Positions 1 to 8,507 of a stretch of DNA of 64,000 bases are shown here, piece after piece (position 1 is the stretch's first letter; each line of letters begins with the position of its first letter). A model generated the notes under the pieces. That model was not told where the DNA came from, did no database searches, and was given only the letters and a program-made list of their open reading frames with translations. Source of the DNA: JAHBXL01 sp964409775. Its GTDB lineage: Bacteria > Planctomycetota > Phycisphaerae > Phycisphaerales > UBA1924. A program made the position numbers and the translations under genes. The DNA is taken from assembly GCA_964409775.1 (NCBI GenBank), contig CAYPEI010000003.1, positions 206,325-270,324 of the forward strand, in the 5' to 3' direction.

Positions 1-836
1 AGGACCTTCTCCGGCCCGAGATCCTCAAGCGCCGGCTGCGCCACATCTGCGCTCTGAAGAACGCATACCTCAACGCGATGGGCGGGGAGAAGACCTATAC
101 GCCCGAGGAGTTGATTGCCTGGGCCGAGCCGATGGGCCGACGGCTCGCCGGATTGATCAAGGACACCACCTATCTGCTTCACGATCTGCTCGGCGCGGGA
201 AAGCGGGTGCTGTTCGAGGGCGCCAACGCGGCATTGCTTGATGTTGACCACGGCACCCACCCGTTTGTGACGTCCTCGTCCACGACCGTTCTGGGCATTC
301 CGTCCGGGACAGGTGTGCCCGGCTCGCGAATCGGCAACGTCATCGGCGTTGTGAAGGCCTATTCGACCCGCGTCGGCAACGGCCCCATGCTGACGGAGCA
401 GGTCAACCCGATTGGCGACCGAATCCGCGAGCGGGGGCGGGAATACGGCACAACCACCGGACGCCCGCGGCGGGTGGGTTGGCTCGACCTTGTCGCCGTC
501 CGCTACTCGGCGATGCTCAACGGCGTGTCGTCGCTCGCGGTCATGCTGCTGGATGTGCTTTCGGGGATTGACGAACTCCGTGTGTGCACGTCCTACCGGC
601 TGGCGAGCGGAACTGTCACCGGCCGGTTTCCGCCCGATGCCGACATTCTGAACGCCGCCGAGCCTGTGTATGAATCGGTGCCGGGGTTCTCCGAGGATGT
701 CACGGCCATCCGTGCCCGGGCGCAGTTGCCCGCAAACGCCCGGCGATACCTGGATCTCATTGAGCGGTTTGTCGGCGTTCCGATTTCACACGTCAGCGTC
801 GGGCCGGATCGGGTGCAGACCATCATCGGTCACTGA
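1..836 (+). CDS. purA: Adenylosuccinate synthase, C-terminal part (5' end outside window)
   Basis: PurA joins IMP and aspartate with GTP to give adenylosuccinate, the first committed step to AMP, in the cytoplasm. The frame is open from base 3, so the gene begins before the window and about 277 residues are visible. Family motifs are the substrate-loop stretch LFEGAN...LLDVDHGTHPFVTSS, the GIGNV-like RIGNVIGVVKAYSTRVG, and the GTTTGRPRRVGWLD block near the nucleotide and IMP sites. It ends in a TGA at 834-836 after a typical C-terminal VGVPISHVSVGPDR stretch. An internal ATG at 78 exists but is not the true start, because homology continues upstream of it. No terminator is obvious before uppS. 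Confidence 0.95.
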   Translation, partial: DLLRPEILKRRLRHICALKNAYLNAMGGEKTYTPEELIAWAEPMGRRLAGLIKDTTYLLHDLLGAGKRVLFEGANAALLDVDHGTHPFVTSSSTTVLGIPSGTGVPGSRIGNVIGVVKAYSTRVGNGPMLTEQVNPIGDRIRERGREYGTTTGRPRRVGWLDLVAVRYSAMLNGVSSLAVMLLDVLSGIDELRVCTSYRLASGTVTGRFPPDADILNAAEPVYESVPGFSEDVTAIRARAQLPANARRYLDLIERFVGVPISHVSVGPDRVQTIIGH

Positions 837-995
837 GCCAGCGAGCCGAGCCGCGTCTGTGCCCAGAAATGAGAAGGGGTGAAGGCCGAATAACTCCCGC
901 GGCGAACCCGGCCACAGCGCCTGCGTACGTTGGGAGGCCCCGAACCGCCGGGCGGGCAGCGATCGGCGCTACGATGCGCCGACTTCCAGCACCCC

Positions 996-1889
996 ATGAC
1001 GAACTCCGTCGCCATTCCCCCGGTCCAGCAGGCCCAGGCGGGCGTTTCAGCCAGCCCTTTCGCCTCCGATCCCGCGGCCATCGAAGTGGTTCGTCGGATG
1101 CGGGAACGCTCACCCAAGGCCGATCCGCTGGCGAGGCTGCCCGATGTCCACCCGTCGCGGATTCCGCGGCACGTCGCGATCATCATGGACGGCAATGGCC
1201 GCTGGGCCAACCAACGGGGATTTCCTCGTGTGTTCGGCCATCGCAACGGCGCGGCGGCAGTTCGCACGGTGCTTGAAGAGTGCGGAAAACTCGGCATCGA
1301 GGTGCTCACGCTGTACTCCTTTTCGATGGAGAACTGGAAGCGTCCGGCCGCGGAGGTCCAGGCTCTGCTCGATCTGTACACCGCCTACCTCGATGGCGAA
1401 CTGGACCGCCTCATGCGGGAGAACATCCGGTTCCGGCAGTTGGGGCGGCGCGAAGGGCTCCCGGAAGCGGTGCTGCGGACCGTCGATCGCATCGCCGAGC
1501 AGACGTCCCGGAACACGGGTGCCACGCTCTGCCTTGCAGTGAACTACGGATCTCGGGCGGAGATCACCGACGCGTGCCGGGCGATCGCGGCGGAGGTCGC
1601 CGCCGGCCGCCGAAAACTGGAGGAGATCACGCCCGAGTGCGTTTCATCGCACCTGTACACCGCCGGCCTGCCCGATCCGGATCTCCTGATCCGCACGGCC
1701 GGTGAGATGCGGGTGAGCAACTACCTGCTCTGGCAGATCTCCTACGCCGAACTGCACGTCACCCCGGTTCTCTGGCCCGACTTCGCCGTCGCCGACCTTC
1801 ACGCCGCCATCCGTGACTTTGCGGGCAGATCGAGGAGATTCGGCGGGTTGGAAGAGGCATCCGACTCTGCGGCGGCAGGCGTGGTCTGA
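996..1889 (+). CDS. uppS: Isoprenyl transferase (undecaprenyl diphosphate synthase family)
   Basis: Cis-prenyltransferase that condenses isopentenyl diphosphates onto farnesyl diphosphate to make the C55 lipid carrier for peptidoglycan and surface polysaccharides. The 297-residue protein has HVAIIMDGNGRWA with the catalytic Asp at about residue 65, then GHRNGA, LTLYSFSMENWKRP, NYGSRAEI and the C-terminal DLLIRTAGEMRVSNYLLWQ...YAEL blocks. The first 55 residues are a poorly conserved N-terminal extension relative to the bacterial family. The start was set at ATG 996; an in-frame start at 930 would only add unconserved residues. A TACGAT hexamer lies at 970-975. cdsA follows 35 nt downstream, the classic uppS-cdsA order. 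Confidence 0.95.
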   Translation: MTNSVAIPPVQQAQAGVSASPFASDPAAIEVVRRMRERSPKADPLARLPDVHPSRIPRHVAIIMDGNGRWANQRGFPRVFGHRNGAAAVRTVLEECGKLGIEVLTLYSFSMENWKRPAAEVQALLDLYTAYLDGELDRLMRENIRFRQLGRREGLPEAVLRTVDRIAEQTSRNTGATLCLAVNYGSRAEITDACRAIAAEVAAGRRKLEEITPECVSSHLYTAGLPDPDLLIRTAGEMRVSNYLLWQISYAELHVTPVLWPDFAVADLHAAIRDFAGRSRRFGGLEEASDSAAAGVV

Positions 1890-1911
1890 GTCTGGCCGAC
1901 GGGCGATCGGC

Positions 1912-1927
1912 TAACCTTCGCACCGTG
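1912..1927 (+). promoter_or_regulatory. -10-like element directly upstream of the cdsA start
   Basis: TAACCT at 1912-1917 is followed by only seven bases and then the GTG start at 1925. A -10 element at that spacing would put the transcription start at or next to the start codon. There is no Shine-Dalgarno. This suggests a leaderless cdsA transcript in addition to any read-through from uppS. Inferred from sequence pattern only. Confidence 0.5.
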
Positions 1928-2833
1928 CTCCGACACCGCCTGCTCCTGGGTCCGCTGTTCATCGCCGCCCTCATCGGGCTGCTGTGGCTCGACGAGTGGA
2001 TCGACCGTCAGCCTTGCCCAGCCGGCCTTGGCTGGCTGTGTTCGGACGGGACTGACACGCTCCCTCCGGCGCTGGTGCTGTTCTTCATCGGGCTCGTCCT
2101 CGTGTCGATCGCGGCACGGGAAATGGGGCGGATCTTCCATGCCGGCGGCGTTGCGGCCTCACGACGATGGATGTCTATCGCCGCGATCGCCGGGCTGGCA
2201 GTCTCGGCCGCCTTGCCAAAGGATCTCTCATCCAACCACTCGGTTGCGATTGTCTCGAGTTGCGGCGCGATGGTTCTCATCGGGTCCCTGCTCTGGCACA
2301 TCCGCGCCAGGAATCTCCATGGGGCAACGGCCGCGGCCGGCGCCGCGATGTTCGCCTTTGTCTACCTCGGCCTGATGTTCGGCTTCATGCTCGCGATTCG
2401 TCGCGAACATTCGGCCTGGCTGCTGCTGTCCATCGTGGCGATCACCAAGTCCTGCGACACCGCCGCCTACTTCACGGGCAAATCGATCGGCCGCCACAAG
2501 TTGATCCTCTGGATCAGTCCGGGGAAGACGTGGGAAGGACTCGCGGGGGGGGTGATCGGCGCCGCGCTGGTGGCGATCCTGTGCTCCTGGCTCTTGCGGA
2601 ACTATGGCGATCCCTCGGGTCCGCTCGCTTCGTCTCCCTGGTGGATGTCGGCAGCCTTTGGGGTCGTCCTGGCCCTCGCCGGCCAGGCGGGCGACCTGCT
2701 GGCGTCGGTGCTGAAGCGAGACGCGGGCATCAAGGACTCCGGGAAGATCCCGGGATTCGGCGGCATTCTCGACATGATCGACTCGCTGCTGCTTGTCGCA
2801 CCGGTCGCCTATTGGCTGATCGGTGTGCTCTAG
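1925..2833 (+). CDS. cdsA: Phosphatidate cytidylyltransferase
   Basis: Integral membrane enzyme that makes CDP-diacylglycerol from phosphatidic acid and CTP, the branch point of phospholipid synthesis. The 302-residue protein has about seven to eight hydrophobic segments and the family signature near the C-terminus: GQAGDLLASVLKRDAGIKDS followed by PGFGGILDMIDSLL. Compared with the usual pattern (P-x-H-G-G...D-R-x-D) the His and Arg positions are Phe and Met, a moderate deviation. SPGKTWEGLAGG, another conserved stretch, is present. The start is a GTG, chosen because the -10-like hexamer sits 7 nt upstream and because it leaves a full first membrane helix. Context after uppS supports the call. 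Confidence 0.93.
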   Translation: MLRHRLLLGPLFIAALIGLLWLDEWIDRQPCPAGLGWLCSDGTDTLPPALVLFFIGLVLVSIAAREMGRIFHAGGVAASRRWMSIAAIAGLAVSAALPKDLSSNHSVAIVSSCGAMVLIGSLLWHIRARNLHGATAAAGAAMFAFVYLGLMFGFMLAIRREHSAWLLLSIVAITKSCDTAAYFTGKSIGRHKLILWISPGKTWEGLAGGVIGAALVAILCSWLLRNYGDPSGPLASSPWWMSAAFGVVLALAGQAGDLLASVLKRDAGIKDSGKIPGFGGILDMIDSLLLVAPVAYWLIGVL

Positions 2834-2940
2834 CACGAACAGTCTGCGACCGGCCGGTTGGAAATCGCGGCGGCGGGCACGACTTTGCGGCTGTTTCAGA
2901 GGGCTCGATCGCATTCCGGCTTTGAACTCTCGACCGCCCC

Positions 2941-2969
2941 ATGCCAACGGCCGATGCGCGGTGTATACT
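2941..2969 (+). promoter_or_regulatory. Sigma70-like promoter upstream of the zinc-ribbon gene
   Basis: ATGCCA (2941-2946) and TATACT (2964-2969) are separated by 17 bases. The -10 matches TATAAT in five of six positions and the -35 matches TTGACA in four of six. The gene start at 3018 lies about 48 bases downstream, so this gene has an ordinary leader, unlike its neighbours. Confidence 0.6.
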
Positions 2970-3017
2970 TGGGTCGTTCGGCCGGTGTGACATTCCGCGT
3001 TCCTTCGGGGCGACTGC

Positions 3018-3818
3018 ATGAGCCTTACCAAGCAGCTCCTTGACCTATTCCGTGTTGACAAACAGCTCCGTGGCCTGAGGCATCGCCTCGAGGCAGCGGA
3101 GCGTTTTCTTTCCCAGCAGCAATCACAACTCGCCGAACTGGAGCGAACCCGGACAGACCTCACCGGTCAGATTCGGCAACTCCGTGCCGCGGCGGCGAAT
3201 GACGAGGGCGAGGCTCAGCGCCTCGAGGCCCGCATGGCCGCGATTCGCGAGCAGATGAACCAGACCAAGACGGCCAAGGAGTACCAGGCTCTGGTGACCG
3301 AGGTCAACACGTTCAAAGCCCAGAAGTCCGAGTGTGAAGAGCGGGCCATCGAGGCCATGGGCCGAGTTGAGCAATCCGAAGCGAAACTCAAGGAAACCCA
3401 GGCCCAGTTCGACGAGCGCACCCGGATCGTCGACAAGGCGACGAAGGACCGCGACGAGCGGGCGGTCGAGATCAAGGATCGTGTCGCCGAGTTGTCGGCC
3501 CAGCGGCAGGATCTTGCCAAGGCCATCCCCGCTTCCAGCCTCAACGAGTTCGAGCAGCTGGTGAAGGCCCGTGGCGATGAAGCCATGGCGCACATCGAGA
3601 TGATCGACCGTCGTGCCCACGAAGGCTCCTGCTCCGCGTGCATGATGGCGATTCCGGTCGAGTCACTCAGTGCGCTGATGACCGGCAAACTCACCCGGTG
3701 TCCCTCCTGCCGGTGCTACCTCTACATCGAGGAGAGCATCATGAACCAGCCGGAGGAGCCTCGCAAGCGCAAGACATCGAAGAAGAAGGAAGCCAAGGAA
3801 GAGGTCGCGAAGACCTGA
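3018..3818 (+). CDS. Coiled-coil protein with C-terminal C4 zinc ribbon
   Basis: 266-residue cytoplasmic protein of the CT398-like / C4-type zinc-ribbon family found in many bacteria, of unknown exact function; nucleic-acid binding or a scaffold role has been proposed for the family. Residues about 10-185 are heptad-rich, Gln/Glu/Lys/Arg-rich and interrupted near the middle by TAKEYQALVTEVN, the usual turn of an antiparallel coiled-coil hairpin. The zinc ribbon is Cys205-x2-Cys208 and Cys228-x2-Cys231, with an extra Cys233. The tail is a Lys/Arg/Glu-rich extension of about 25 residues. It has its own promoter upstream and is not coupled to its neighbours. Confidence 0.85.
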   Translation: MSLTKQLLDLFRVDKQLRGLRHRLEAAERFLSQQQSQLAELERTRTDLTGQIRQLRAAAANDEGEAQRLEARMAAIREQMNQTKTAKEYQALVTEVNTFKAQKSECEERAIEAMGRVEQSEAKLKETQAQFDERTRIVDKATKDRDERAVEIKDRVAELSAQRQDLAKAIPASSLNEFEQLVKARGDEAMAHIEMIDRRAHEGSCSACMMAIPVESLSALMTGKLTRCPSCRCYLYIEESIMNQPEEPRKRKTSKKKEAKEEVAKT

Positions 3819-3850
3819 ACTCCGGGGCGCCGCTGACTGTCCATTTCCGC

Positions 3851-3866
3851 TACGCTCAACCTCATG
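3851..3866 (+). promoter_or_regulatory. -10-like element directly upstream of the glycosyltransferase start
   Basis: TACGCT at 3851-3856 is followed by seven bases (CAACCTC) and ATG 3864. There is no Shine-Dalgarno. Same arrangement as cdsA and pheS; suggests a leaderless mRNA. Confidence 0.5.
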
Positions 3867-5342
3867 CGGAGCGCAACGCTTGAGCATGGGTGGGCACGTT
3901 CACGTCACGCGCTGATCCCCGCCGCGGTTGCGCTGTCGCTGTGCGTTCCCGGGTTGCGGCAGGGCGCGCTCGCGACGGACACCGCCTGGTACACGGCGAT
4001 TGCGGTTCAATCCTGGCAGAACGCCATCAAGGACGGCCCTGGATCGTTGTGGTCGCTTCTGGGCGTGGCGGGCCGGCACTACTTCAACAAGCCCCCGCTC
4101 GGATTCTGGCTGAATGGTGCGCCGATCGCCCTGCTCGGCCCATCAACAGCCGCGGCCAGGCTTGGTAGCGTGCTGGCCTGCGTGCTGTGTGTGCTGGCCG
4201 CTGCGCGGCTTGGGAGGCTACTCGGCGATCGCGCCGTCGGACTCGCCTCCGGGATGGTTCTGGCGCTCACCTGGGAGTTTGTTCGCCACAGCCACGCGTT
4301 TTCTCTCGATCTGTGGATGACGCTCTTCCTGACGCTCGCGGCGTGCTCGGTCGCGTCCGCCGTGCGGAGCAACTCCGCCGCCCGTGTTGCGTTTGCGGGT
4401 CTCTGGATCGGTCTAGCGCTGATGGTCAAGCCGCTTGTGCCGCTGCTGGCCCTCCCGCTGCTGGGCTTGTGGCTCGTGTCCCAAGGTCGCGCTCGATGGC
4501 TGCGCTGGCTGCTTGTTGCCGGGCTTCTAGCCATGTTCGTCGCGGCGCCGTGGCACGTGTCGATGCGGCTCCAGCACGGCGCCGAGTTCACCAATCAGTA
4601 CTTCGGCCGCGAGGTGCTGGAGCGAGCGGCCGCCGGCCCTGTTGCGGACTTCAACAAGGGCAGCGAGAGCCCGACTTACTACCTCGGCGTGCTGCTCAGT
4701 TCCTACTGGCCGTGGTTGCTGACGCTCGCGGTCGCGGGCGTGTCGCTGTGCCTGGATCGTGGGCGTGGTCGACATCGAGCGGCATTGCTGCTGGCGCTCG
4801 CGTGGAGTGCGGGGTGGCTGGTGCTCTTGTCGGTATTCCCGGATAAGCGCCCGCGATACCTGCTGGTGATCTACCCGGTCGCGGCCGTGGCGAGCGCGCT
4901 CGTGCTCGTTCGCGTCGCACCGCCTCGCATCCGAGAACTCTGGCGTGTGGTGAGCATATGGGCGCTCCCGGTGTGCGCGGCCGCAGCGGTCGTGGTCAGT
5001 TGCTTGCCCGTGCAGATCCACCGCAAGGAGCCGCCGCAGTGGGAAAGGCTCTACGCATGGATTCGCGTGGAGGGTTCACCGACCATCTATGCGGGCGGTC
5101 TGGCGCCTCAACGATCCGCGCAGGTGTACTTGGCGACGGGGGCATGGCCCGCACCGACGCGAACGGTCGCGGGAGAGCGGATCGCTGATCCGCCTGCAGG
5201 GGCCTTTGTTCTCTATCACCGGCGAGACGGTCTCGCGCCGGGACGCAATGAGACGGTGGTGTTTTCCGAGGGTGATCTCATCGTCACGCGTTTGAACGAT
5301 GGCGCGTGGGCGCCCATGCCGATGTCGGATCCGGGTGAATAG
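3864..5342 (+). CDS. ArnT/PMT-like membrane glycosyltransferase
   Basis: 492-residue polytopic membrane protein of the GT-C superfamily (ArnT / dolichyl-phosphate-mannose mannosyltransferase like, PF13231/PF02366 type). Such enzymes transfer a sugar from a polyprenyl-phosphate donor to lipid A, protein or glycan outside the membrane. Evidence: an early extracytoplasmic loop with ATDTAWYTAIAVQSW (the acidic residue typical of the catalytic loop), then FNKPPLGFWLNGAP, VGLASG, a Lys-Pro pair in LMVKPLVPLL, and FPDKRPRYLLVIYP, all landmarks of ArnT-like proteins. There are about ten to twelve hydrophobic segments and a soluble C-terminal part of about 100 residues. The sugar and acceptor cannot be read from sequence. 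The gene is convergent with ruvB. Confidence 0.85.
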   Translation: MRSATLEHGWARSRHALIPAAVALSLCVPGLRQGALATDTAWYTAIAVQSWQNAIKDGPGSLWSLLGVAGRHYFNKPPLGFWLNGAPIALLGPSTAAARLGSVLACVLCVLAAARLGRLLGDRAVGLASGMVLALTWEFVRHSHAFSLDLWMTLFLTLAACSVASAVRSNSAARVAFAGLWIGLALMVKPLVPLLALPLLGLWLVSQGRARWLRWLLVAGLLAMFVAAPWHVSMRLQHGAEFTNQYFGREVLERAAAGPVADFNKGSESPTYYLGVLLSSYWPWLLTLAVAGVSLCLDRGRGRHRAALLLALAWSAGWLVLLSVFPDKRPRYLLVIYPVAAVASALVLVRVAPPRIRELWRVVSIWALPVCAAAAVVVSCLPVQIHRKEPPQWERLYAWIRVEGSPTIYAGGLAPQRSAQVYLATGAWPAPTRTVAGERIADPPAGAFVLYHRRDGLAPGRNETVVFSEGDLIVTRLNDGAWAPMPMSDPGE

Positions 5343-5390
5343 CCGCTGGGATCGCCCAGTCTGTGACGGGGAGCTTTGGAGAGGAGGTGC

Positions 5391-6461
5391 TCAGGCTTCA
5401 AACAACGCAGTGTCCGAGATCGACCGTCCCGCGCCGGGCAAGCCGATGTGTGAAGCGCCTGCCGGCGTCAGCATCCGGCCGCGGCGTGTCCGCGCCAGGA
5501 ATCCGATCTGGAGCAAGTACGGCTCGACGACGTCCTCGAGCGTGCCAGCATCCTGGTTCAGGGTCGCCGCCACCGCTTCCAGCCCGACCGGGCCGCCGTC
5601 GTACACCCTGGCGATTACCCGGAGGTAGGCACGGTCAAGTTCATCTAGGCCCAGTTCATCAACGCCCTCAAGAGCAAGCGAGTCGGTCACCATCGGGCAG
5701 GTCAGCACACCGTCACCGCGGACCTGCGAAAAGTCTCGAACGCGGCGGAGCAGCCGGTTGGCGATCCGCGGCGTGCCGCGAGATCTGGCAGCAATCCGCG
5801 CCAATGCGCCGGGCTCTCCCGCGCTGGGTCGACCGTTCGCCGAAGGCTCGTCGGTTTTCACCCCAAGCAGTTCGCACGACCTGCGGAGAATGGTCAGCAG
5901 TTCCTCCGCGGAGTAATAGCGAAGATTGTGGGCGATTCCAAAGCGACTCCGCAGCGGCGCCGACACCAGCCCGGCGCGGGTGGTTGCACCGATGAGCGTG
6001 AACGGCTTGATGTTGATCTGTACCGTCTGCGCGTTCAGACCGCTTTCCATGCGGACGTCGATCCGGAAGTCCTCCATGGCCGGATAGATGAACTCTTCGA
6101 CCGCGATCGGCAGCCGATGGATCTCGTCGATGAAGAGCACGTCGCCGTGCTCCAGCCGGGTCAGCGCGCCGACCAGATCGGTCGGTCGGGTCAAGGCAGG
6201 TCCGCTGGTGACGTGAACCTTGCTGCCCATCTCTTCCGCGATGACGTGTGCGAGCGTGGTCTTTCCCAAGCCCGGCGGTCCGTGGAGCAGCACGTGCTCC
6301 ATGGGTTCTCCACGGGCCTTGACGGCGCGGATCGCGATGTCCAGCCGCTCGATCAGTTCCGGCTGGCCGATGTACTCCGACATCCGTTTCGGACGGAGAG
6401 ACCAGTTCCGCTCCTCGGCGAGCGGCTCGGCAACCGGAGAGACCAAGCGTTCAACGGCCAT
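5391..6461 (-). CDS. ruvB: Holliday junction branch migration DNA helicase RuvB
   Basis: AAA+ motor that forms hexamers on DNA beside RuvA and drives branch migration of Holliday junctions. The 356-residue protein has Walker A GPPGLGKT at residues 61-68, Walker B LFIDEIH near 109-115, sensor 1 GATTRAGLVSAPLRSRFG with the arginine finger region, and sensor 2 GTPRIANRLLRRVRDF, then the C-terminal winged helix ending DVVEPYLLQIGFLARTRRGRMLTPAG. The start was set at ATG 6461 (MAVERLVSP): a -10-like TAAACT lies 5 nt upstream and the longer frame adds unconserved residues. ruvA and ruvC are not adjacent. A roughly 25-residue insertion lies before GEPGALARIAARSRG. Confidence 0.96.
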   Translation of the reverse strand: MAVERLVSPVAEPLAEERNWSLRPKRMSEYIGQPELIERLDIAIRAVKARGEPMEHVLLHGPPGLGKTTLAHVIAEEMGSKVHVTSGPALTRPTDLVGALTRLEHGDVLFIDEIHRLPIAVEEFIYPAMEDFRIDVRMESGLNAQTVQINIKPFTLIGATTRAGLVSAPLRSRFGIAHNLRYYSAEELLTILRRSCELLGVKTDEPSANGRPSAGEPGALARIAARSRGTPRIANRLLRRVRDFSQVRGDGVLTCPMVTDSLALEGVDELGLDELDRAYLRVIARVYDGGPVGLEAVAATLNQDAGTLEDVVEPYLLQIGFLARTRRGRMLTPAGASHIGLPGAGRSISDTALFEA

Positions 6462-6472
6462 GCCGGAGTTTA
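6459..6472 (-). promoter_or_regulatory. -10-like element directly upstream of the ruvB start
   Basis: On the minus strand TAAACT (6472-6467) is followed by five bases and ATG 6461. There is no Shine-Dalgarno. Candidate leaderless start. Confidence 0.45.
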
Positions 6473-6516
6473 GCGGTGAATGCACTCCCGGATGAACCTG
6501 CCGGCAGGCCTCCGGG

Positions 6517-8355
6517 TCAGGGGTTGACCGCCCGATCCGGGCGCTGCCCACCAGAGTCCGCGGGGCCGCGGCGAGCGGGACGTCGTGGTTCCGCTTCCGT
6601 TGCCGGCTTCACTTCCCACCGTGGCAGCATCTCGTCTGCGCAGGCAAGGTTGTACGCGGTGATCGCCGCGCACGTGGCCGATTGCTTCAAGTACTCGGGG
6701 ATCGCCAGGTCAATCTTGTCAAACTGCGTGTGCCAGCCGCGGCCGTACTCCGCCCGGCCGATCTCGTCCCAAAAGAACCCGGGCACGCCCTTACGCACAA
6801 AACTGGCGTGGTCGGAACCGCCGCTCTGCTGGAAGTCCTCGCCGCCCGGACGGATGTTCACGTTCAGCGGCTTTCCGTCGACCGAGTCGAAGAACTTGCC
6901 GTTCACCGGAGCGGTCGCGGCGGCGAGCATCGGCGCCATGGCGTCGGTGCATCCCAGTCCGCCCTCGTAGTTTGTGCCGCCGTCGTCGACAAACACGGCG
7001 GAGATCTTCGGCAACTGGTCCGCGATTCGATCGACGTAGGACGCAGAGCCCAGCAGGCCCTGCTCCTCGCCCGTCCACAGGATGAACCGGATGGTCCTCC
7101 GTGGCTTCACCCCCGCGGCCATCAACAGCCGCGCCGCTTCCAGGGTGACGCTCGAACCGGTCCCGTTGTCGGTGGCGCCCTGCGATCCCGGACCATTCCA
7201 AGAGTCCATGTGCGCAGAGACGATCACCACTTCATCCGCCTTGTCGGTGCCCGGGATCTCGCCGATCGTGTTGTAAACCGGGATCGGCCCGGGCGTCAGC
7301 GTGTGCTTGAGGTCGAACTCCAGCACGACCTCGTCCCCATCGGTCATCCGCGAGTTGATGTAGTCGTAGTCCGGCAGGGCGACGCTCACCTCGATTTCGC
7401 GCGGGGCGTCCCCGGCCTTGGTCTCTCGCCAGCGACGGACGCTCGTGGTCCAAACGCGGTCGTCTCTCGACGACGAGACGAAGCCCAGAATCCCGGCGTC
7501 GAGATATGGTCGCAGTTCCTCCCGCAACGCGTCGAAGCGAGAGCGGTCTTCCTCACGCCGCGCGAGCGCGGCATCGGTCTCCAACTTGTTCCGCTCGGCG
7601 TGCATTGCCAGCACCCGGTCACTCATCGAGTAGCCGACACCGCGCATGTCGGTTCGGCCGGGTGTCAGCACCGCCTTCCGCATCACCCATGCCCCCTTGA
7701 GGTGTTCCTTGACGCTCTCGAACTCCTCTGGAGTTTCAGGCATTCGTACAACCGGGCCGCGAACCGGTCCGTCGGTTCCGTGCACCCAGGCCAGGGTCGT
7801 GAACTGCAGGTCGCGGACTTTGACCAACTCCGTCTCGGCCTTCGCCTGGGGATCGCTTGGCTCTGCACCCGACTCTCCGCGTCCTGCCCTCTTCGGACGT
7901 GCGAGCAGCACCGCACCTGTCGACGGTCCGCGGTCAAAGCGAGTCTCAATCTCTCCCCACTTGTCCAGTTGGACATTCGACAGGCCCCATCCGCGGAACT
8001 GCGCGGCCGCCCACCGATTCGCCTCCTCGGCGTTGCTCGAACCCGTGAGTCGCGGCCCGATCGACTGCGTCAGGTGTGTCAGGTGGTCCATCACGCGGTT
8101 TCGGTTGATCCCTTCATCGAGGATTCTCGCGATTGTCGCCTCATCTCCCATCCGGATCGACGGTACCGCAGCCCGCTCGCCGTTGATCACGGCAAATCGC
8201 TCATCGTGCGATGTCGCATCAGGTGCCGCAACGGCTTGGCGCTCACTCACCGCTCCGGACTGACAGCCGGTGAGAGCGGCTGCGAGCAACATCGTCGCGC
8301 CCGCCGCGGCGGCCGGGCAAACTGAAAACGCCGACGACTTTATGGTCTGCCTCAT
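6517..8355 (-). CDS. M28 family zinc peptidase, lipoprotein
   Basis: 612-residue exported metallopeptidase of family M28 (aminopeptidase / carboxypeptidase Q-like), which removes single residues from peptides using two zinc ions. A lipoprotein signal ends in AAALTGC, with Cys31 as lipidation site, so it is probably anchored in a membrane facing the periplasm. M28 metal ligands appear in VSAHMDSW (His, Asp), GATDNGTGSS (bridging Asp), LWTGEEQGLLGS (the catalytic and ligand Glu pair) and GGSDHASF (Asp). The central part before the catalytic domain (about residues 120-330) resembles the PA-like region of carboxypeptidase Q relatives. Start ATG 8355 has GGGAG upstream. An Arg/Pro-rich unstructured C-terminal tail follows the domain. 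ruvB lies 55 nt downstream on the same strand. Confidence 0.9.
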   Translation of the reverse strand: MRQTIKSSAFSVCPAAAAGATMLLAAALTGCQSGAVSERQAVAAPDATSHDERFAVINGERAAVPSIRMGDEATIARILDEGINRNRVMDHLTHLTQSIGPRLTGSSNAEEANRWAAAQFRGWGLSNVQLDKWGEIETRFDRGPSTGAVLLARPKRAGRGESGAEPSDPQAKAETELVKVRDLQFTTLAWVHGTDGPVRGPVVRMPETPEEFESVKEHLKGAWVMRKAVLTPGRTDMRGVGYSMSDRVLAMHAERNKLETDAALARREEDRSRFDALREELRPYLDAGILGFVSSSRDDRVWTTSVRRWRETKAGDAPREIEVSVALPDYDYINSRMTDGDEVVLEFDLKHTLTPGPIPVYNTIGEIPGTDKADEVVIVSAHMDSWNGPGSQGATDNGTGSSVTLEAARLLMAAGVKPRRTIRFILWTGEEQGLLGSASYVDRIADQLPKISAVFVDDGGTNYEGGLGCTDAMAPMLAAATAPVNGKFFDSVDGKPLNVNIRPGGEDFQQSGGSDHASFVRKGVPGFFWDEIGRAEYGRGWHTQFDKIDLAIPEYLKQSATCAAITAYNLACADEMLPRWEVKPATEAEPRRPARRGPADSGGQRPDRAVNP

Positions 8356-8507
8356 GCGATGGAACTCCCGAAAAAGAACGATGGCACGCACCCGGGCTCA
8401 GATGGAGGGAACAGCCCGGCACGATACCGACTTTCTGCCCTGGAGTCCCAACCGGTAGCGACGGCCGTACTGAAGGCAGCCGGAACGGGCCTGAACTGAA
8501 CCCTTGG

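Noticed and set aside
6682..8325. 547-residue plus-strand open frame
   Set aside because: It is antisense to the M28 peptidase, which has full catalytic motifs and a lipoprotein signal. The plus-strand product has no recognisable domain and an odd composition, as expected for a GC-rich shadow frame.
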